Shown here: positions 32,427 through 44,927 of the stretch, in pieces
Numbering within the stretch: the stretch's first letter is position 1
How the letters are laid out: each line of letters opens with the position of its first letter
Source of the DNA: Pezicula radicicola
Lineage: Eukaryota; Ascomycota; Leotiomycetes; Helotiales; Dermateaceae
Length of the DNA: 53,999 nucleotides
Direction: 5' to 3'
NCBI GenBank assembly: GCA_003008705.1
Contig: PDUO01000123.1
Location: forward strand, 4,758 to 58,756
Program-made: the position numbers and the translations under genes
Notes under the pieces: model-generated
The model's database searches: none
What the model saw: the letters and a program-made list of their open reading frames with translations, nothing else
Told to the model about the DNA's origin: nothing

Positions 32427-35400
32427 TCAGACCAAGCTATCAAATACTGCCAAATTGACCACGTTTAAAGCTGCACCACCAAAGGAGGTACTATGGTCCT
32501 TATATATCTCAACCGCTTCCTCTCTCAGCTCAGTCCAAGAAATCTCGCTCCTTGCTTCCTCTATCATGCTTAACAAGTACAGTGAACGCCCAAGTGCTAT
32601 GTTGTAGTCGGGAAACTTCCTTAAGATCTTGCAGGCTCGAAGTAATAAGGTCCTGATGCTGTTAGATTTGAAACTCACCCTTGTCAACAACAAAGTATTC
32701 ACCTAGCTAAAAGCAATTGATCTTGAGAGTACGATACAGCAGCGTAGACGTGCAGAAAAATTGCGGCGAGGTAATGTTCACCTAGCAGCTTCTGCCGTAG
32801 ACTCGCTGAAGTATGAAAGAACGACATGGCTGTATCGAGATGGCCGAGCTCGCGATGTATAAGACCTAGTCCTAGGAAGCAACTTTCAAAAGGTCAGTAA
32901 TTTTGTTTGGTTCATTCTTTTACAGTACAAATTACTTACGATGCGCTTACCCTGTGTCCCCCCCATAGACTCGAGTTCGGCTGCGTAGTTAGCAGCCTTT
33001 AGAGCTTCTTCAAGTTTGTCAAGCTTCCAAAGGCAGATTGAGAGCAAGGTGTAATTGGCGAGTAGATTTCCTTCGACGTCGCGGGGGTTCGAAATAGAGA
33101 CGAGATATTCTTCCAATCTTTTCAGATAGTCTTGCATATAATGGAGCCCTTTCTCAAGTTGACCAAGCTTCACGTACACATTTCCTGCGTTCCGTTTCAT
33201 GTAGCAGAGTTTGGTCGTAGATGAATAACGCATAGCCACTCTCACCTCCAAGGCGTCAAGATAGAGACCAAGAGCTCGAGGCCAATGAGCACGGTGGTAC
33301 TCAATAGTTGCAAGCTGATTAAGAACGTCTGACAGAAGATCACGTCCAGTCTCCACAAGCTGAGTGGAGTTTTGATCATTTGTTTCGCGAGCTTTAAGGT
33401 TCCGCAGCGATTTCCTTGCAAGCTCCTCCGCTAATTGGATGACTATAGTGGCTTGGTCGAGTTGACCTCGCTCTTGTAAAAGACTACAATCACGTCAGCT
33501 AGATTTTGCAGGTCAAGTGTAAACTTTCTTACTTTCCTCCTCGTTCGAGAAGTTTCACAAAGCCAATAGCCTCTCTAGAAGAAAGCGTTATACATTCAGC
33601 TTTGTACAAAGAAACAAGTCTCATGATATGCGGAACAGCTTCTTGGCATTTCCGCCACTTCTCCACATCCGGTGCTCCCTCTTGCGGTGGGAATGTGTAA
33701 TGTATGAGTTAGAATGCAGTGTTAAACATTGCGCTCCTCTCCGTATCTGTCATTGTATTATTGATGACGGCGTGGACCAGTCGATGAATAACAAATGTGC
33801 CGTTGTCACTGGTTTTAGATATGAGGAGACGAGAGAAAAGAGTTGCTATATTCTTGTTGTACCTATTTCTGTTAGGTAAGACCAGCTCGCCGGATAAGGA
33901 TGCTATACTCAGCCTCGCTGCTAATTCGATTGCACAAGTGTATATTCACACATTCCGACTCTTTGAAAAATCACTCTTGGATCCCATCTGGATCAAAGAA
34001 GACAAAAAGCTTGATTAGGAAACTTGACGAAGCTGGCAGTGTACTAAGATGATCATTCCATGTTGATGAGAGAGATCCTTCGTAGTAGTAATCCTTGTGC
34101 AGTGTCGTGTTCAAGACTGAATCGGGATAAGATGAAGGCCGCAGTTATAGAATATAACCTGACTAAATCTTCGATCGATATTTACACTGTTAACATGTAG
34201 CGGGCACCTTGACTAAGTGCTAAGGGAAGACCACCGTTGGTGGAACTAATGACTTTAGCGAGCTTGAATGTCCTCGGCGGGATGAAACGTTTTTCCGGCG
34301 GAAGGAGTGAGGAGAATAGAGCCGCGCCGTCGTCAGGCGTAAATGGCTCCAGGGAAGATGTAACTGGTTGCTGAGCTATTGTTGGATTTCGACTTGTGAT
34401 AATAATACGGCCTATAACACCGATCGGCCAATAGTCCTTGAGGTCGTCAAGAGTCTCTATGTTGTCGAAGACAATAATCCAGCTATGACCTAGATGACGT
34501 TAGATGATGAAAATTCCAAAATAAAGAAGACTTGCTGGAATCTTTAAACCATCCTTTGACCAAGTTAAGTATTTTAGTCGGGGATCCAATATCGCTCTCA
34601 TTGCCTAGAAGATTTAGTTCCTTTGCGATATTTACATATCCTTGAGCTAGTTTTACAGTCGTATCGGCCGAGACCCAAAATATGGCATTCATAGAGTCAT
34701 TGATAGAGTAAAGGAAGCAAAGATCCAGCTGCAATTTTCCAACCCCTCCCATCCCGACAATGCTACAGATTCCCAGATGCATGCTTGCATCTTGAAATCT
34801 ATCTGAAAGCCATCCCAGTGACTCTCCTCTCCCGAAGAATTGCGGATTTTCCAGCCAGGGAATAATGCGATACTTGGCGAGAACATGAGTAGCGGTGCGG
34901 TGGAGGCAATTGTTGGTGGAGATAGCCTCAAGCTAGTGAGGATTTCATCATGTCTTCTCGCACTGATATCACGGGCAGCTTCATGAAAGGCGACAAAAGC
35001 TTCAGCATCGATCCAGTGGCTGTGCGTCTGGATAGATTGAAGTGTTTGCTGGAAATATAACTGGAAGGAACTTCGGGGAAAGATCAGACTGATCATATTT
35101 GCTACACGTCATGGTTCAGCTTCGAGCCCTGTACATAGATCAATTGGGGTTAACGATGACCGAAAATTTCATAAGAAAATGAGACACATACCCAAGGGGT
35201 GCCGATTAAGTCGTTTCATTGCACTCAAGCAAAACTTGATTAGTTCTACATACAGACTACTTACAGCATTTTCAATGCGCGTCGCGTTGACGAAAAGTTC
35301 TGCATATGTCCGTATACGGGGCAGATGCTTCTGGACAACCTCAAAAATTTCGACGATTGTCTGTAAGTATTCTCGATGGCGTGCAGCAACCTTGCAGAGG

Positions 35401-35784
35401 TAAACTCGAGCTGCAAGCAAGCGCTTTCACAAGAAAAAACGGATTGGTGCGAGTGTGCCAACATACCTCCAATACAAAGTAGATCGAGCCCCATACCAAC
35501 CCAGCAATAGCAGGATTTGAAGAGACAAATATGTTGACTATCGAGGTGAAGCGACCCAGTTCCACAAAAAATGGATCAAGCTTGTGTAGAAGCCTGATGA
35601 TGATGTTCTTTTTGTACTTCTTCTCCAAAGGCGAGAGTTGGTCAAGCATTGCGTCAATACTGGTGATTACTTGTAGCCTCGAAAACTCTTCACGTCCCAA
35701 GGTACCCTCAAGCTCCCGCAGTGCATTCTGCCACAATTGTGGGAGATTGAGCGGTGCTATTGCTTTGCATAGAGTTCTGGACAT
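32427..35784 (-). pseudogene. Fungal NLR: DUF7708 - NB-ARC - TPR protein, inactivated
   Basis: Starting at 35784 (minus), the N-terminal domain has FTSIVNIFVSSNPAIAGLVW, the DUF7708 hallmark, with an intron near 35467-35401. The NB-ARC follows: IVGMGGVGKLQL (Walker A, where Thr/Ser after GK is Leu), WIIVFDNIETLDDL (Walker B), IIITSRNP and NGGLPLALSQGA. TPR-like repeats fill 33356-32886 (LNQLATIEYHRAHWPRALGL, GNVYVKLGQLEKGLHYM) and 32702-32430 (LGRSLYLLSMIEEA). Lesions: a frame change before NPQFFGR (about 34860), a TAA after FNTAF (about 33708), and TGA at 32429-32427 for Trp in FDSLVW. These proteins sense non-self or cell fusion in fungi. The GKL change alone should weaken ATP binding. It shares a 198-bp upstream gap with the M1 aminopeptidase. 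Confidence 0.85.
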
Positions 35785-35982
35785 TCATTCAAACACAAAC
35801 ATATCTTCATACAACGCCCAACAAATACGAACATATGCAATCCACAGTGTCTTCTCTCCTAATCCTGACCCCCGACCTTTGAAGGTCAAATCCGATCCGG
35901 CTTTTCAGGATATCTTTAGCTGCTGTCGCCACTTTAGAAGCACCCGTCTATTGTGGAGCTTATCCAACATTATTCCAAAGCC
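35785..35982. promoter_or_regulatory. Divergent intergenic gap, NLR / aminopeptidase
   Basis: 198 bp separate the NLR and M1 start codons. Such a short gap suggests overlapping promoters. No named site is seen. Confidence 0.4.
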
Positions 35983-38510
35983 ATGGCTTACAGAACGACC
36001 CTCCTCGGTATGGCGACTCCTTTGGAGTATAATGTGAAGTTACACCCAAACTTCGAGTCGTCGACTTTCGCTGGAGAAGCCACTATCCTGTATGTGATGT
36101 CACTTCCAAAGCGACTACTACTACCCTTTAACGCGACGACAATAGATTCGAGGCCGTCAAAGAAGTGAAGATTGTCTCGGTGTACGTCCACGATCTGAGC
36201 AACTTGGAAGTTACTTCCACGCAAGGTGAAGTCTTAGAGTTAATGTATAGCTGCTTCAATTGGCCATATGTTTCGGCTAACAGAGCCGCAGTTAGAGTGA
36301 TGAGCTTCTCACCATCACTCTCCCCAAAGTCATCGAGGCTAGAGATCACTTCTCGATATCATTCAAGTATACAGGAGTCTTCAAGAACAATCTGGAGGGC
36401 ATGTATCAGTCAAGCTATGAGGATGAAAGTGGGCATGTTCAGCTTTTAGCTACAACGTTTCTGGATCCCACGAATGCTCGTCGTGTAAGTCAACTCGATT
36501 GCCATTGAACATACGGTAGACTGATGAAGTAGGTATTTCCATGCGTTGACGAGCCTCTGGCAAAGGCTCGATTCGTCATCTCGGCAGTAGCTGCAAGGGG
36601 ACAGACCTATCTTTCCAATATGCCGGTTGAGTCTGTGCAGGATCTCGGTGACGGAAACGTCTATGTCACGTTCATGAAAAGTGAACCTATGTCGACCTAT
36701 GTACGTATCTTGACTATGCACTTGACAGTTGGCATTGAGGGCTAACTTATTGCCCGAAGCTGGTTGCATTGGTCCTCGGAAAACTCTGTTCCTTCGTGGA
36801 CACCAGCACTCGGATGCCTATTACTGTTTATGCGCCTCTTGGGTAGGAGCAAAAGCTGAGGTTTGCGGCTGAGGCGACGGCAAAATGCTTGAGGTTCTTT
36901 GAAGAGACATTTGACTGTCCATACCCTTTACCAAAGCTTGACCTGGTCGCCATTCCCGACTTGTTCTCGGGCGCCATAGAAAACTGGGGACTTGTCACCG
37001 GCCGCTTGTCTACCTTTCTAGTCGATCTAAATTCTAGTAGCCTCGCAACTAGAAAGGCTTCCACCTACACAATCTTCCATGAGACCGCCCATTCATGGTT
37101 TGGAAACTTGGTCACCATGAAGTATTATGACAGTCTCTGGTTGAATGAAGGTTTCGCAACTTGGATGGCCAAATTTGCTATGAACGCTCTCCACCCTGAA
37201 TGGCAAAGCTGGGCAGCATTCGTTTCTGGGACACTCCAGGGCGCTATGAAGCTAGACGCCTTGCGAAACAGCCATCCGGTTGAATCTCCTGTACTAGACA
37301 CGCAGCAAATCAGCCAGTCTTTCGACATCATTGCATATGAGAAAGGCTGTAGTATTCTCAGGATGGTTTCAATGGATATTGGTGAGCAAGCCTTCTTAGA
37401 TGGTGTTAGGCTTTACTTGAAGCGTCACCGTTTCGGCAACACTACTTCCGTGGATCTCTGGAATGCGATCGGAGAGAGCTTAGGGTTGGACATGACTAGT
37501 CTCATGGAAACGTGGACTGGAAAGGTCGGGTTCCCCGTTCTCGCCATCGAGGAAGTTCCAAGGGACAAGTCCGTTGTACGATTGACACAAAACCGCTATC
37601 TGGCCTCGGCCGACGTCAAACCTGAAGAAAATACGACCATTTACCCGCTGAGACTGTCTATCCGAACCCCAAAGTGTGTGGAATACCACGAGTTCAACGC
37701 GTGAGAGCTGGTTATAAAGCTTGACTTGACCGAGTTCTGCAAAATCAATGTCGATCACTATGGGTTGTACCGTACGGCCTACCCATTTAGCATTCTAGAG
37801 CAATTTGGCCGCAAAAAGAATTCTGCTCTGCTTGGTACAAGCGACAAGATCGGAATCCTTGCCGATTGTGCTTCTTTGGCTGCTTCGGGAATGCAGACCA
37901 CGTCTGGCCTTCTACAGTTGATGTCTGATATGAGACAGGAGCCTAATTTACTCATCTGGAAACTCATGGTACAACAGTTCGACAATATCAGTACTGCTTG
38001 GTGCTTTCAACCCATCTCTATTGTAAATGCTCTTCGCGCATTTGCTGTCAGCATCCTTGGGGGGGAAGCTTGTAGCTTAGAACTGTCCGTGAATGAGGGC
38101 GACAATGAGGCAATGCAGGAACTAAAACCGCTTCTAATCGAAACTACGGGTTATTCTAGTGATACCGCGTAAGGTTACTCTATGATTGTTGAGATGGCCA
38201 TGGACTGATCATTTAGGGTTGTTACTACGTCTCAAGACATGTTTCGGAGATACACCGAAGGAGATGAGGAGGCAATCCATCCTTCCCTTCGTGTCGGTGT
38301 GTTTGGAGTCGTGATCGCAAACAGCCGAGCCAATACTTGGGACAAGATGTTACAAGTCGTCAAGAGCTCTTCAGATTCAGATGTACGAACTGCCGCGCTT
38401 ACGGCTTTGAGCTCCGTGACCCAAAAGGATCTTGTGGAAAAGACGCTCGGTCTCGCATTCACTGATACTGTAAAAGATCAAGATGTAAGCATCTGACCCC
38501 TCTGCTATAT
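35983..38510 (+). pseudogene. M1-family zinc aminopeptidase, nonsense-mutated and 3' truncated
   Basis: From ATG 35983: LLGMATPLEYNVKLHPNFE, KYTGVFKNNLEGMYQSSYED, ATTFLDPTNARR, an intron, VFPCVDEPLAKARFVIS, an intron, then FSGAIENWGLVTGR (GAMEN motif with Met to Ile), HETAHSWFGN (HExxH zinc site) and WLNEGFATW (third zinc ligand). The C-terminal helical domain begins (CASLAASGMQTTSGLL) and passes an intron at about 38169-38217. Lesions: TAG 36844-36846 and TGA 37702-37704 (CGA to TGA would fit). After VKDQD an intron donor leads into retroelement sequence near 38520, so the last part of the helical domain is missing. It would have trimmed N-terminal residues from peptides. Confidence 0.88.
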
Positions 38511-38524
38511 CTTCACTAATCTAA

Positions 38525-41325
38525 TTAAGCTTTATCGATTTCTCTTGAACATTAACAAGAGCGTCGATGGTGCCTTTGAGACATCGAAACACGCGCCTAA
38601 CGGCTTTGATGTGGGCTTGAGATGGATTAGTCAAGAATCGCGACAGTGTAGACATTAATTGGGCTAGATCAGGCCTAGTCTATGTGATAGGATACATCTC
38701 TGATCCAATGATGGATGAATAGAGAGCAATGTCTTCGTTGGAGGCTTGTCCTATATAGGCGACCATATCTTCAGCTGCGCTAGGGTCCATTGGAGTTGAT
38801 ACTGGCTCACAGTTTTCCATTCCAAAGCGCTCGAGGATCTTGCGGATATAGGCGTCTTGTTTGAGTGTAATAGTGCGCTTCTTACGATCGCGGATGGCCT
38901 TAATACCTAAGAAGTATAAGGCTAGGCCTAAGTCTACTATCTCGAATACGGCGGAGAGATTATTCTTTAATTAATCAATGTCGACGCACTTAGGGCCAAC
39001 AATAAGAAAGTCGTCGACATATGTGACGATAATGATCTTAGTTGTTTGGTTGAGATATACCGAATTGTCAGCCTCAATAGGTTCAAAGCCAAGCTTCTTA
39101 AGTTCTGTGGTTCTCTTGATCTACTAGTATCGTAGAGATTGCTTTAGGCCATACAGAGCTTTGAGCAACTTGCAAACATATTCTAGGATCTATCCATTGG
39201 GAAACTACTCGCGCAGAGCCTTAAGAATCTCTTCGGGAAGTTCGAGGCTAGGAGGTATGTCGATAGTGACTTCTTCGTTCTCTTATATGTCTCCGTTGAG
39301 AAAAGCAGTAACGGCGTCTATTTGATCAATGTACTAATTATAGATGGCTGCCATAGCGACGGTGATCTTCCATGTCATTGACTTGACAACGCCTACGAAG
39401 GTTTAGTTGAAGTCGACTCCTTAACGTTACGTATATCCTTTGACACACCACACTAGCAAGCCTTGTACTTGATGATCTTGCCTTGACTATTGCGCTTAGT
39501 CTTGAAAACCCATCTACCTTAGAGAGTCTTGTTTCTAGCTTTTGATTTTGGAATTAGGATCTAGGTCTTCTTACATGTAAGGCCAGCGAGTTCTCGCTTG
39601 ATTGCAAGTCGCCATTGTAGAGCTTTTGCGCAAGTGATGGCTTCCTCGTATATCCGAGGATTATCTGGATCAAGTGCGCCTACGCTAAAGGCCTGCTTGA
39701 AAGCTGCAAACGCGTAAGCTTGTTAGCTTGATTGATCTTTATTCTCAGTAGCTTTGGGTTGTGCCTTAGTCTACTGTCCATCACCTTTGAGTCTAGCCTG
39801 AGTCCGTGCTCTTGTCTCTCTTCCTGTACCATCATTCCCACTATCTTGTGCATCCGGTTCGGTACCCCTAACTGGTGGTACTTTGGGCTTGTTCTTGGAT
39901 CCGACTGGATGACCTCGTGGTTTCTTAGTGTTCGTAGGGACGGGGATAGGAGGATCGAAGGGAGATTCGGCTTCTTCATAGACTTCGGGAAATGGATCAT
40001 CGATGTCGAGTTCTTCGTCGATTTGACGTTCTTGCTGATCAAGCTCTCTGCATTGTTGGACGTTCTTCCAGTTGCTAATCTTATTGATATTATTGTCAAC
40101 GTTTGTTAGGGTATAAGCTGTGGGCTTGGAGAGTCTGTCGGCAGTCTAATCTTTATCATCACCGTCTTCCTCATTCACCCCTACTTCGAGCTCGTAATGC
40201 TCATGTTTTACAGGATCTTATCCATGAACTTCGGACTTGAATCTACCTTCGTTGAAGCGGACGTTGCTGCTGCGAACTAGTTGATGTCTGCGTGAGCGAG
40301 GGGGAATCTATACTCGATAGATATGATTGCCTTCAAAACCAATAAGAATGCCAACTTCAGCTCGCTCATCCATCTTGGTAGACTTGATGCGGTCCTTATC
40401 AGGGATACGGACATAGACTTCGTAGCCTAATACTCGCAAGTGAGCAATAGATGGCTTGTGGTTTTCACCAAGGTGTACGGTATTCATGAAAGCTTCATAT
40501 GGAGTCATGCCTTTCAGCGCTGATGTAACTGTAATATTGGTGATATAGATCACAGCGTGTATGATCTCACCTTAGAGATACTTGGGAATATCCTCGTCAA
40601 TCATAATGGATCATATTCTCTCTGTGATAATCCAATTTGTCCGTTCAGAGAGTCCACCCATCCATGGAGTTCGTGGTGTGGTGATCTTGCAGATGAGGCC
40701 CTTCTCTTTGTAGAAGAGCTGAAGCTCACCCACGCTATATTCCTTTCTACTATCAATGTAATATCCCTTGATATTGATCTTGTGAACCTTTATCTTTATA
40801 TGATGGGTGCGAATGGCCGAATAGGCGTCGCCTTTCTCTTTGTGGAGATATCTATGACGGACCCTGGTAGTATGCTCGGTAAAGATACTAGCCCATTTAT
40901 ATCCGTTATATATGGGATATTTGAAAATATGGCACCAACTTCCGTTTCTCGTAGAGCTTTTCGTCGAATTGTGTTTGGCGGCTTTGCCTTCTCACATGCA
41001 TCACAGAGCTTTGTCTCACCAAGTTCCTCGTCTTTGGGAACCTTGGTATAGTCGACTCCGGTGATAATACGAGTAGTCTTTCGAATTGTCTCAACACTAG
41101 TATGCACAAAGCGCCGATGTAGTAGCTCTTCGGTTGGTTCTGGATCTGGGTGATTGAATGGGTATACAACATGGAAGCATTTGGCCTTGTGGTTAAGCTT
41201 GATTTTTATGCCGTCCCCGTGTTGAGCAACTTCCTTGTCTCCTTTGCTAAAGATCTTTCCATCACAGAGATAGCCGCCAGCTCTATAGAGCTTCGCGCCC
41301 GCGAATAGATTGATCGAGAAGGTTA
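38525..41325 (-). mobile_element. Ty1/copia-type pol fragment without LTRs
   Basis: On minus, in order: the gag-pre-integrase zinc region (LLHRRFVHTSVETIRKTT ... CDACEKAK, near 41130-40960), integrase pieces (GLSERTNW and YEAFMNTVHLGENHKPSIAH, LRVLGYEVYV), a Pro/Lys linker (NTKKPRGHPVGSKNK), and reverse transcriptase with the catalytic YVDDFLIVG near 39020 and the trailing RPDLAQLMSTLSRFL. Many stops and frame changes. No LTR is seen at either edge: the left edge abuts the M1 gene's last intron and the right edge the 3' end of the Ulp1 gene. It is less AT-rich than the LTR blocks at the window ends, so it may be another family. Confidence 0.88.
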
Positions 41326-41343
41326 GAAAGTAATAAAAATTTG

Positions 41344-43317
41344 TCAGTTTGTTTCTTTCCTTGCATCTTTGATCTGCATCTCGAGTTCCTCGCGAATTTT
41401 GAAAATGCTGCGGAAAGCTGCTAGATATACGACAAGTCTCGTTTCCATGATGGATATGGTCGACAAAATCTTGTCGAGAGATGTGTAAAAGCATGCAATA
41501 TCGGATCGGATGGTGCTGGACTGTACGGCAGTTGCAGGAGCGACAGAGGTGTCAACGTGAGGGGCCAAGGACTGATCATCGCATCCAGCCATTGTCAGCA
41601 TGCAAGCAAGAATCTTCCTCCAATGCCCAGCATCAACTTTAGGAATTATGTGAAGTCCGGCCATGAGATGGATAGCATTGGCAATCACATGAACTCCGCA
41701 GTCTACTCCATTCTCTTGCTGGGGGACGTCCTATTTCTTGTTGGCCAATATTACAAGCTTGGATATGGGGGGGAGGGGGGGACATACGCAGTGATGAAAT
41801 TCCCAATCATTGCCCGACAGGTTGTATTGGCTCTTGCCAAACCACTTCTTCAGTTTGATCACTGCCTCTTTGAAAGCGCCAGGAAGATTGAATGAGTCGT
41901 AATAATTGATGAGACCATTCTTCCGATCTGCAAAAATAAGGGCCCAATGACCAACATGGCCTTCGTGGTGGAAGGGGATAAGCCAGGACTCATACTTGCC
42001 TCCTAGCTGGTCTGAAGCAAGGTCCCTGGGATGATTCTCGTTTTGCCTGTTGAAGAGGATTGAATCGAAGACATAGAAAGACTCGTGGCCAAATGAGAGG
42101 ATGCCAAAGAGTATTACATCATCTCGCAGTTTCTGATGTGGTGATAGAGAAGCCAAGGCGGTTTTCTTGCATTGGATCTGGCCCAAGGGAGGACGAGCAC
42201 GACTCGAGGGTGTCAATTCCGAAGCAGCAGAGATTGGGTGTGTGACATGCGGAGCATCAGCGTGGGGGGTGATGGAAGTCTTGGATGATCTTGGGGGACT
42301 GGGAGAAGGGTCAATAGATTTCTCGTCCCGCCGGCGACTTCTGCTACAGATTGATGCTGGACTGTGGTCTGGCGTATCAGGTGTAATGTCGTCTGAAATA
42401 CCATCTTCAACACTCCTGACGCTCCCGTGTCTTTCCCTTTTGCCCGGTTGATATGAATCCACTGAATATGATCGTAACCTCCGCTTCCTTCCTCGGTCAT
42501 TGGAGGTGGCGGTGGTGTTGGCTTTTGCATCTGTGGATGTCTGGTCCATCATCTGTGTCCTATGCGGGCTTGCTTCATCAACATCATCATCTTCTTCTTG
42601 TTCTTCTTCTGCTGCTCCTTCTGGCATTGGGGATGGGTCTTGTTCAAAGTGTACGTCCTCGTCACCACTATCGTTGGAAGCAAAGCCACCGTGGTCCCAA
42701 GCCTGCTCAGCCCCTAGGGTCTCGGGCCCTATCGTCGTCGTATCTTCTGCCTTTGCCTTTTTCTTTGGACGTTGTACACCTAGTTGCGCCAGCAGCACTT
42801 CCGCATCTTCGGGCCTGTATCTCGACTTGTCCTTCTTGCCCCCCTTTCGCTGCCACGCCTTCCGCCTACCCAGCTTCTCCCTACGGATGTCGGCCAAATG
42901 AGCTCTGGCTTCGAGGAAGGGCACTTTGGAACTGATCAGTACCAGGGCGCGTACGAATCTCTCCGAGTGCAGTGAATCGATTCCGAAGCTGTCGCAGAGC
43001 TCCGAGACTTCTACCGACCAGACGCGTGAGAGCTGCTGGATCTTTGAAGCCGTTCGCGGCGGAAAGAGATTGATTTCGGCGCTTTGGATGTATTGAATGG
43101 TGTTCAGGAGCTTCCGACGCAAGTCAGCATCGCGCAGCTGGCTTTCGATCCACTCTCGAGGCGCTTGATGACGACCCTGGCCCTGCTCGCCAAATGATTC
43201 TTGGAGGTCTTCCCAGCGTGCGAGGAGGGTGTCGTGTTGAACCGTGGCTGATTAGAAAGCGGTGACGACGGCGCCGAGGAGGGACTGTCGATGGGATTCA
43301 GGATTGTCTGCGTCCAT
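41344..43317 (-). pseudogene. Ulp1-type (C48) cysteine protease gene, one early stop
   Basis: From the ATG at 43317-43315 (minus) one frame runs to 41788, then an intron (41787-41731, GTATGT...AAATAG) and a second exon to the TAA at 41344, in total 638 codons with a single TAA at codon 22 (43254-43252; CAA to TAA fits). Architecture equals the gene at 20252: helical N-terminal domain (SRVWSVEVSELCDSFGID), disordered acidic/Ser-rich middle with KRERH-type basic spots, then the protease: LIPFHHEGHVGHWALIF (His), INYYDSF (Asp), PQQENGVDCGVHVI (Gln and Cys), and a short coiled-coil tail. The triad is complete. If translation can start downstream, the protease could still be made; otherwise it is a very young pseudogene. 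Confidence 0.85.
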
Positions 43318-43750
43318 GGCTGGGCGGCGTCGGTATCATCAGGGTCAGTATCAGCATCAGTGTACTCGTATATGGATGATGGATGATGGATGATAGATGA
43401 TGTATCTACTTTTGGTTGTATAAGGAATCAATTGATGGACAAATGGAAGGCAGGAATGAATTAACTCGAGTTCAAATAAGGAAGGAGGTATACTACCACG
43501 CTTCGACTACGTAAAAGTAATCCAAATTTCAAGCTTAGGATATCACTACTTGGCTAACCTACCTACTTGCCAATGAAATCAATCAAATTTCACATAAAAA
43601 GCGAGTTTGTTGTATAGTAAGTAGTACCTTCATCTGTTTACTACTTCCTCCCTTTACCCCTTCACCCAATTACATAACCCTCCACTACACCACATACAGG
43701 AAAACAGACACGCCACCAACACTATACAACATAGCTACCACAAACGATAA

Positions 43751-43774
43751 CAGACAGACAGACAGACAGACAGA
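43751..43774 (+). repeat. (CAGA)6 microsatellite
   Basis: Six head-to-tail copies of CAGA, no interruptions. Confidence 0.95.
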
Positions 43775-44873
43775 TTGTTAACATATAACACCGACCATTA
43801 GATAAATAAAAAAAAGAGAAGAAATCCCGTAGCTAGACGTCTACATATGCGTTGCTTATTGGAATGCTGGGATGAAATCGTGGTGTTGTGTGGAGTTTTT
43901 AGGTCGTTGATTTATCGTAGTGAGGGTTGACTACAGACCCCTATCAAAACCACTAAATTACCATCCTACAACCACAACCACTCTCCACCTCCCTACATCA
44001 TCGTCATCACCATCATCAAGCGCCGTTCAGCCATGCATTATTGGACATCTATTAGGTCACATGGGCACTCCTCCCTTCAATATACAACCTTCAATATACA
44101 ACCACCTCGCCGTGCAAAACAGAGCGTGCAAGCATAACTACCAGTAAACGTGCTCAAAATAACAGGTGAGTACCATAACATCTCGTGTCAAATCTCCAAG
44201 TCATTCCATAACATTGACCACAGCTGCTGATATTACCATGATTGCAGGGCAGGGGCAGGGCAGAGCAGAACAACAAGGCCCATTGCGCCAACGAAACAAA
44301 AATCAATTCCCTCGATCCTGAACCTCAAGCAGGACCCGACCGGCTTTAGAGGTATCGTCTTCTCGACAGCAACGAGGATGTGTTGAGAAGATTAGCAGGC
44401 AGTGAAGCAGCTGATGAAAAATCTCAAGAGGAAGATCAGAGCAGTTGAACAACATTCTAAGCGTACGAAATATAAGGAAGACCGCGACATAGACAAGCGC
44501 ATAGATAGGGAATTTGGGAACATCCTTGAAACATGCATCAATTCGACGAAGGATGGATCGGAAGTCAATGGAGAATTGCTTGATTTCTATAGATGGAAAA
44601 TGAGGATATATATATACATGTAGGGAGTAGAGAATGAAATCATGTGCTAGCAACTCGTTGGGTTGGCCAAGTGTCGCTTAGCTCATAGTCGCCATCCACT
44701 TGAAGAACCGCGATTGCATCTAACGAATACCCGCCTATTGGTCTCTGTCGTTTCACGAAAGAAGGTTCACGACAGTCTTATCATTGACCGTCTTGTTGGA
44801 AAGTCCGTTGTTCTTCTCTTTGGTCTCCTCCATGGTCGTCTCCAACCAATCGTCTCGCTACAGTGTATCCTTT

Positions 44874-44927
44874 ACTTGATCTGGGTAACTTACTTGATTT
44901 GAGTAACTTACTTGATTTGAGTATTGA
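44874..44927 (+). repeat. Three tandem 18-bp units
   Basis: Unit acttgatttgagtaactt at 44892-44909, with variants at 44874-44891 (two changes) and 44910-44927 (last bases diverge). No function is suggested by the sequence. Confidence 0.85.

Noticed and set aside
38525..41325. Copia pol fragment as the body of the LTR family at the window ends
   Set aside because: Different base composition and no LTR contact; the link cannot be made without a full-length element.
42453..42935. Plus-strand frames opposite the Ulp1 gene
   Set aside because: Shadow of the GC-rich, Ser/Asp-rich minus-strand coding region; Leu/Ser-rich nonsense without motif.
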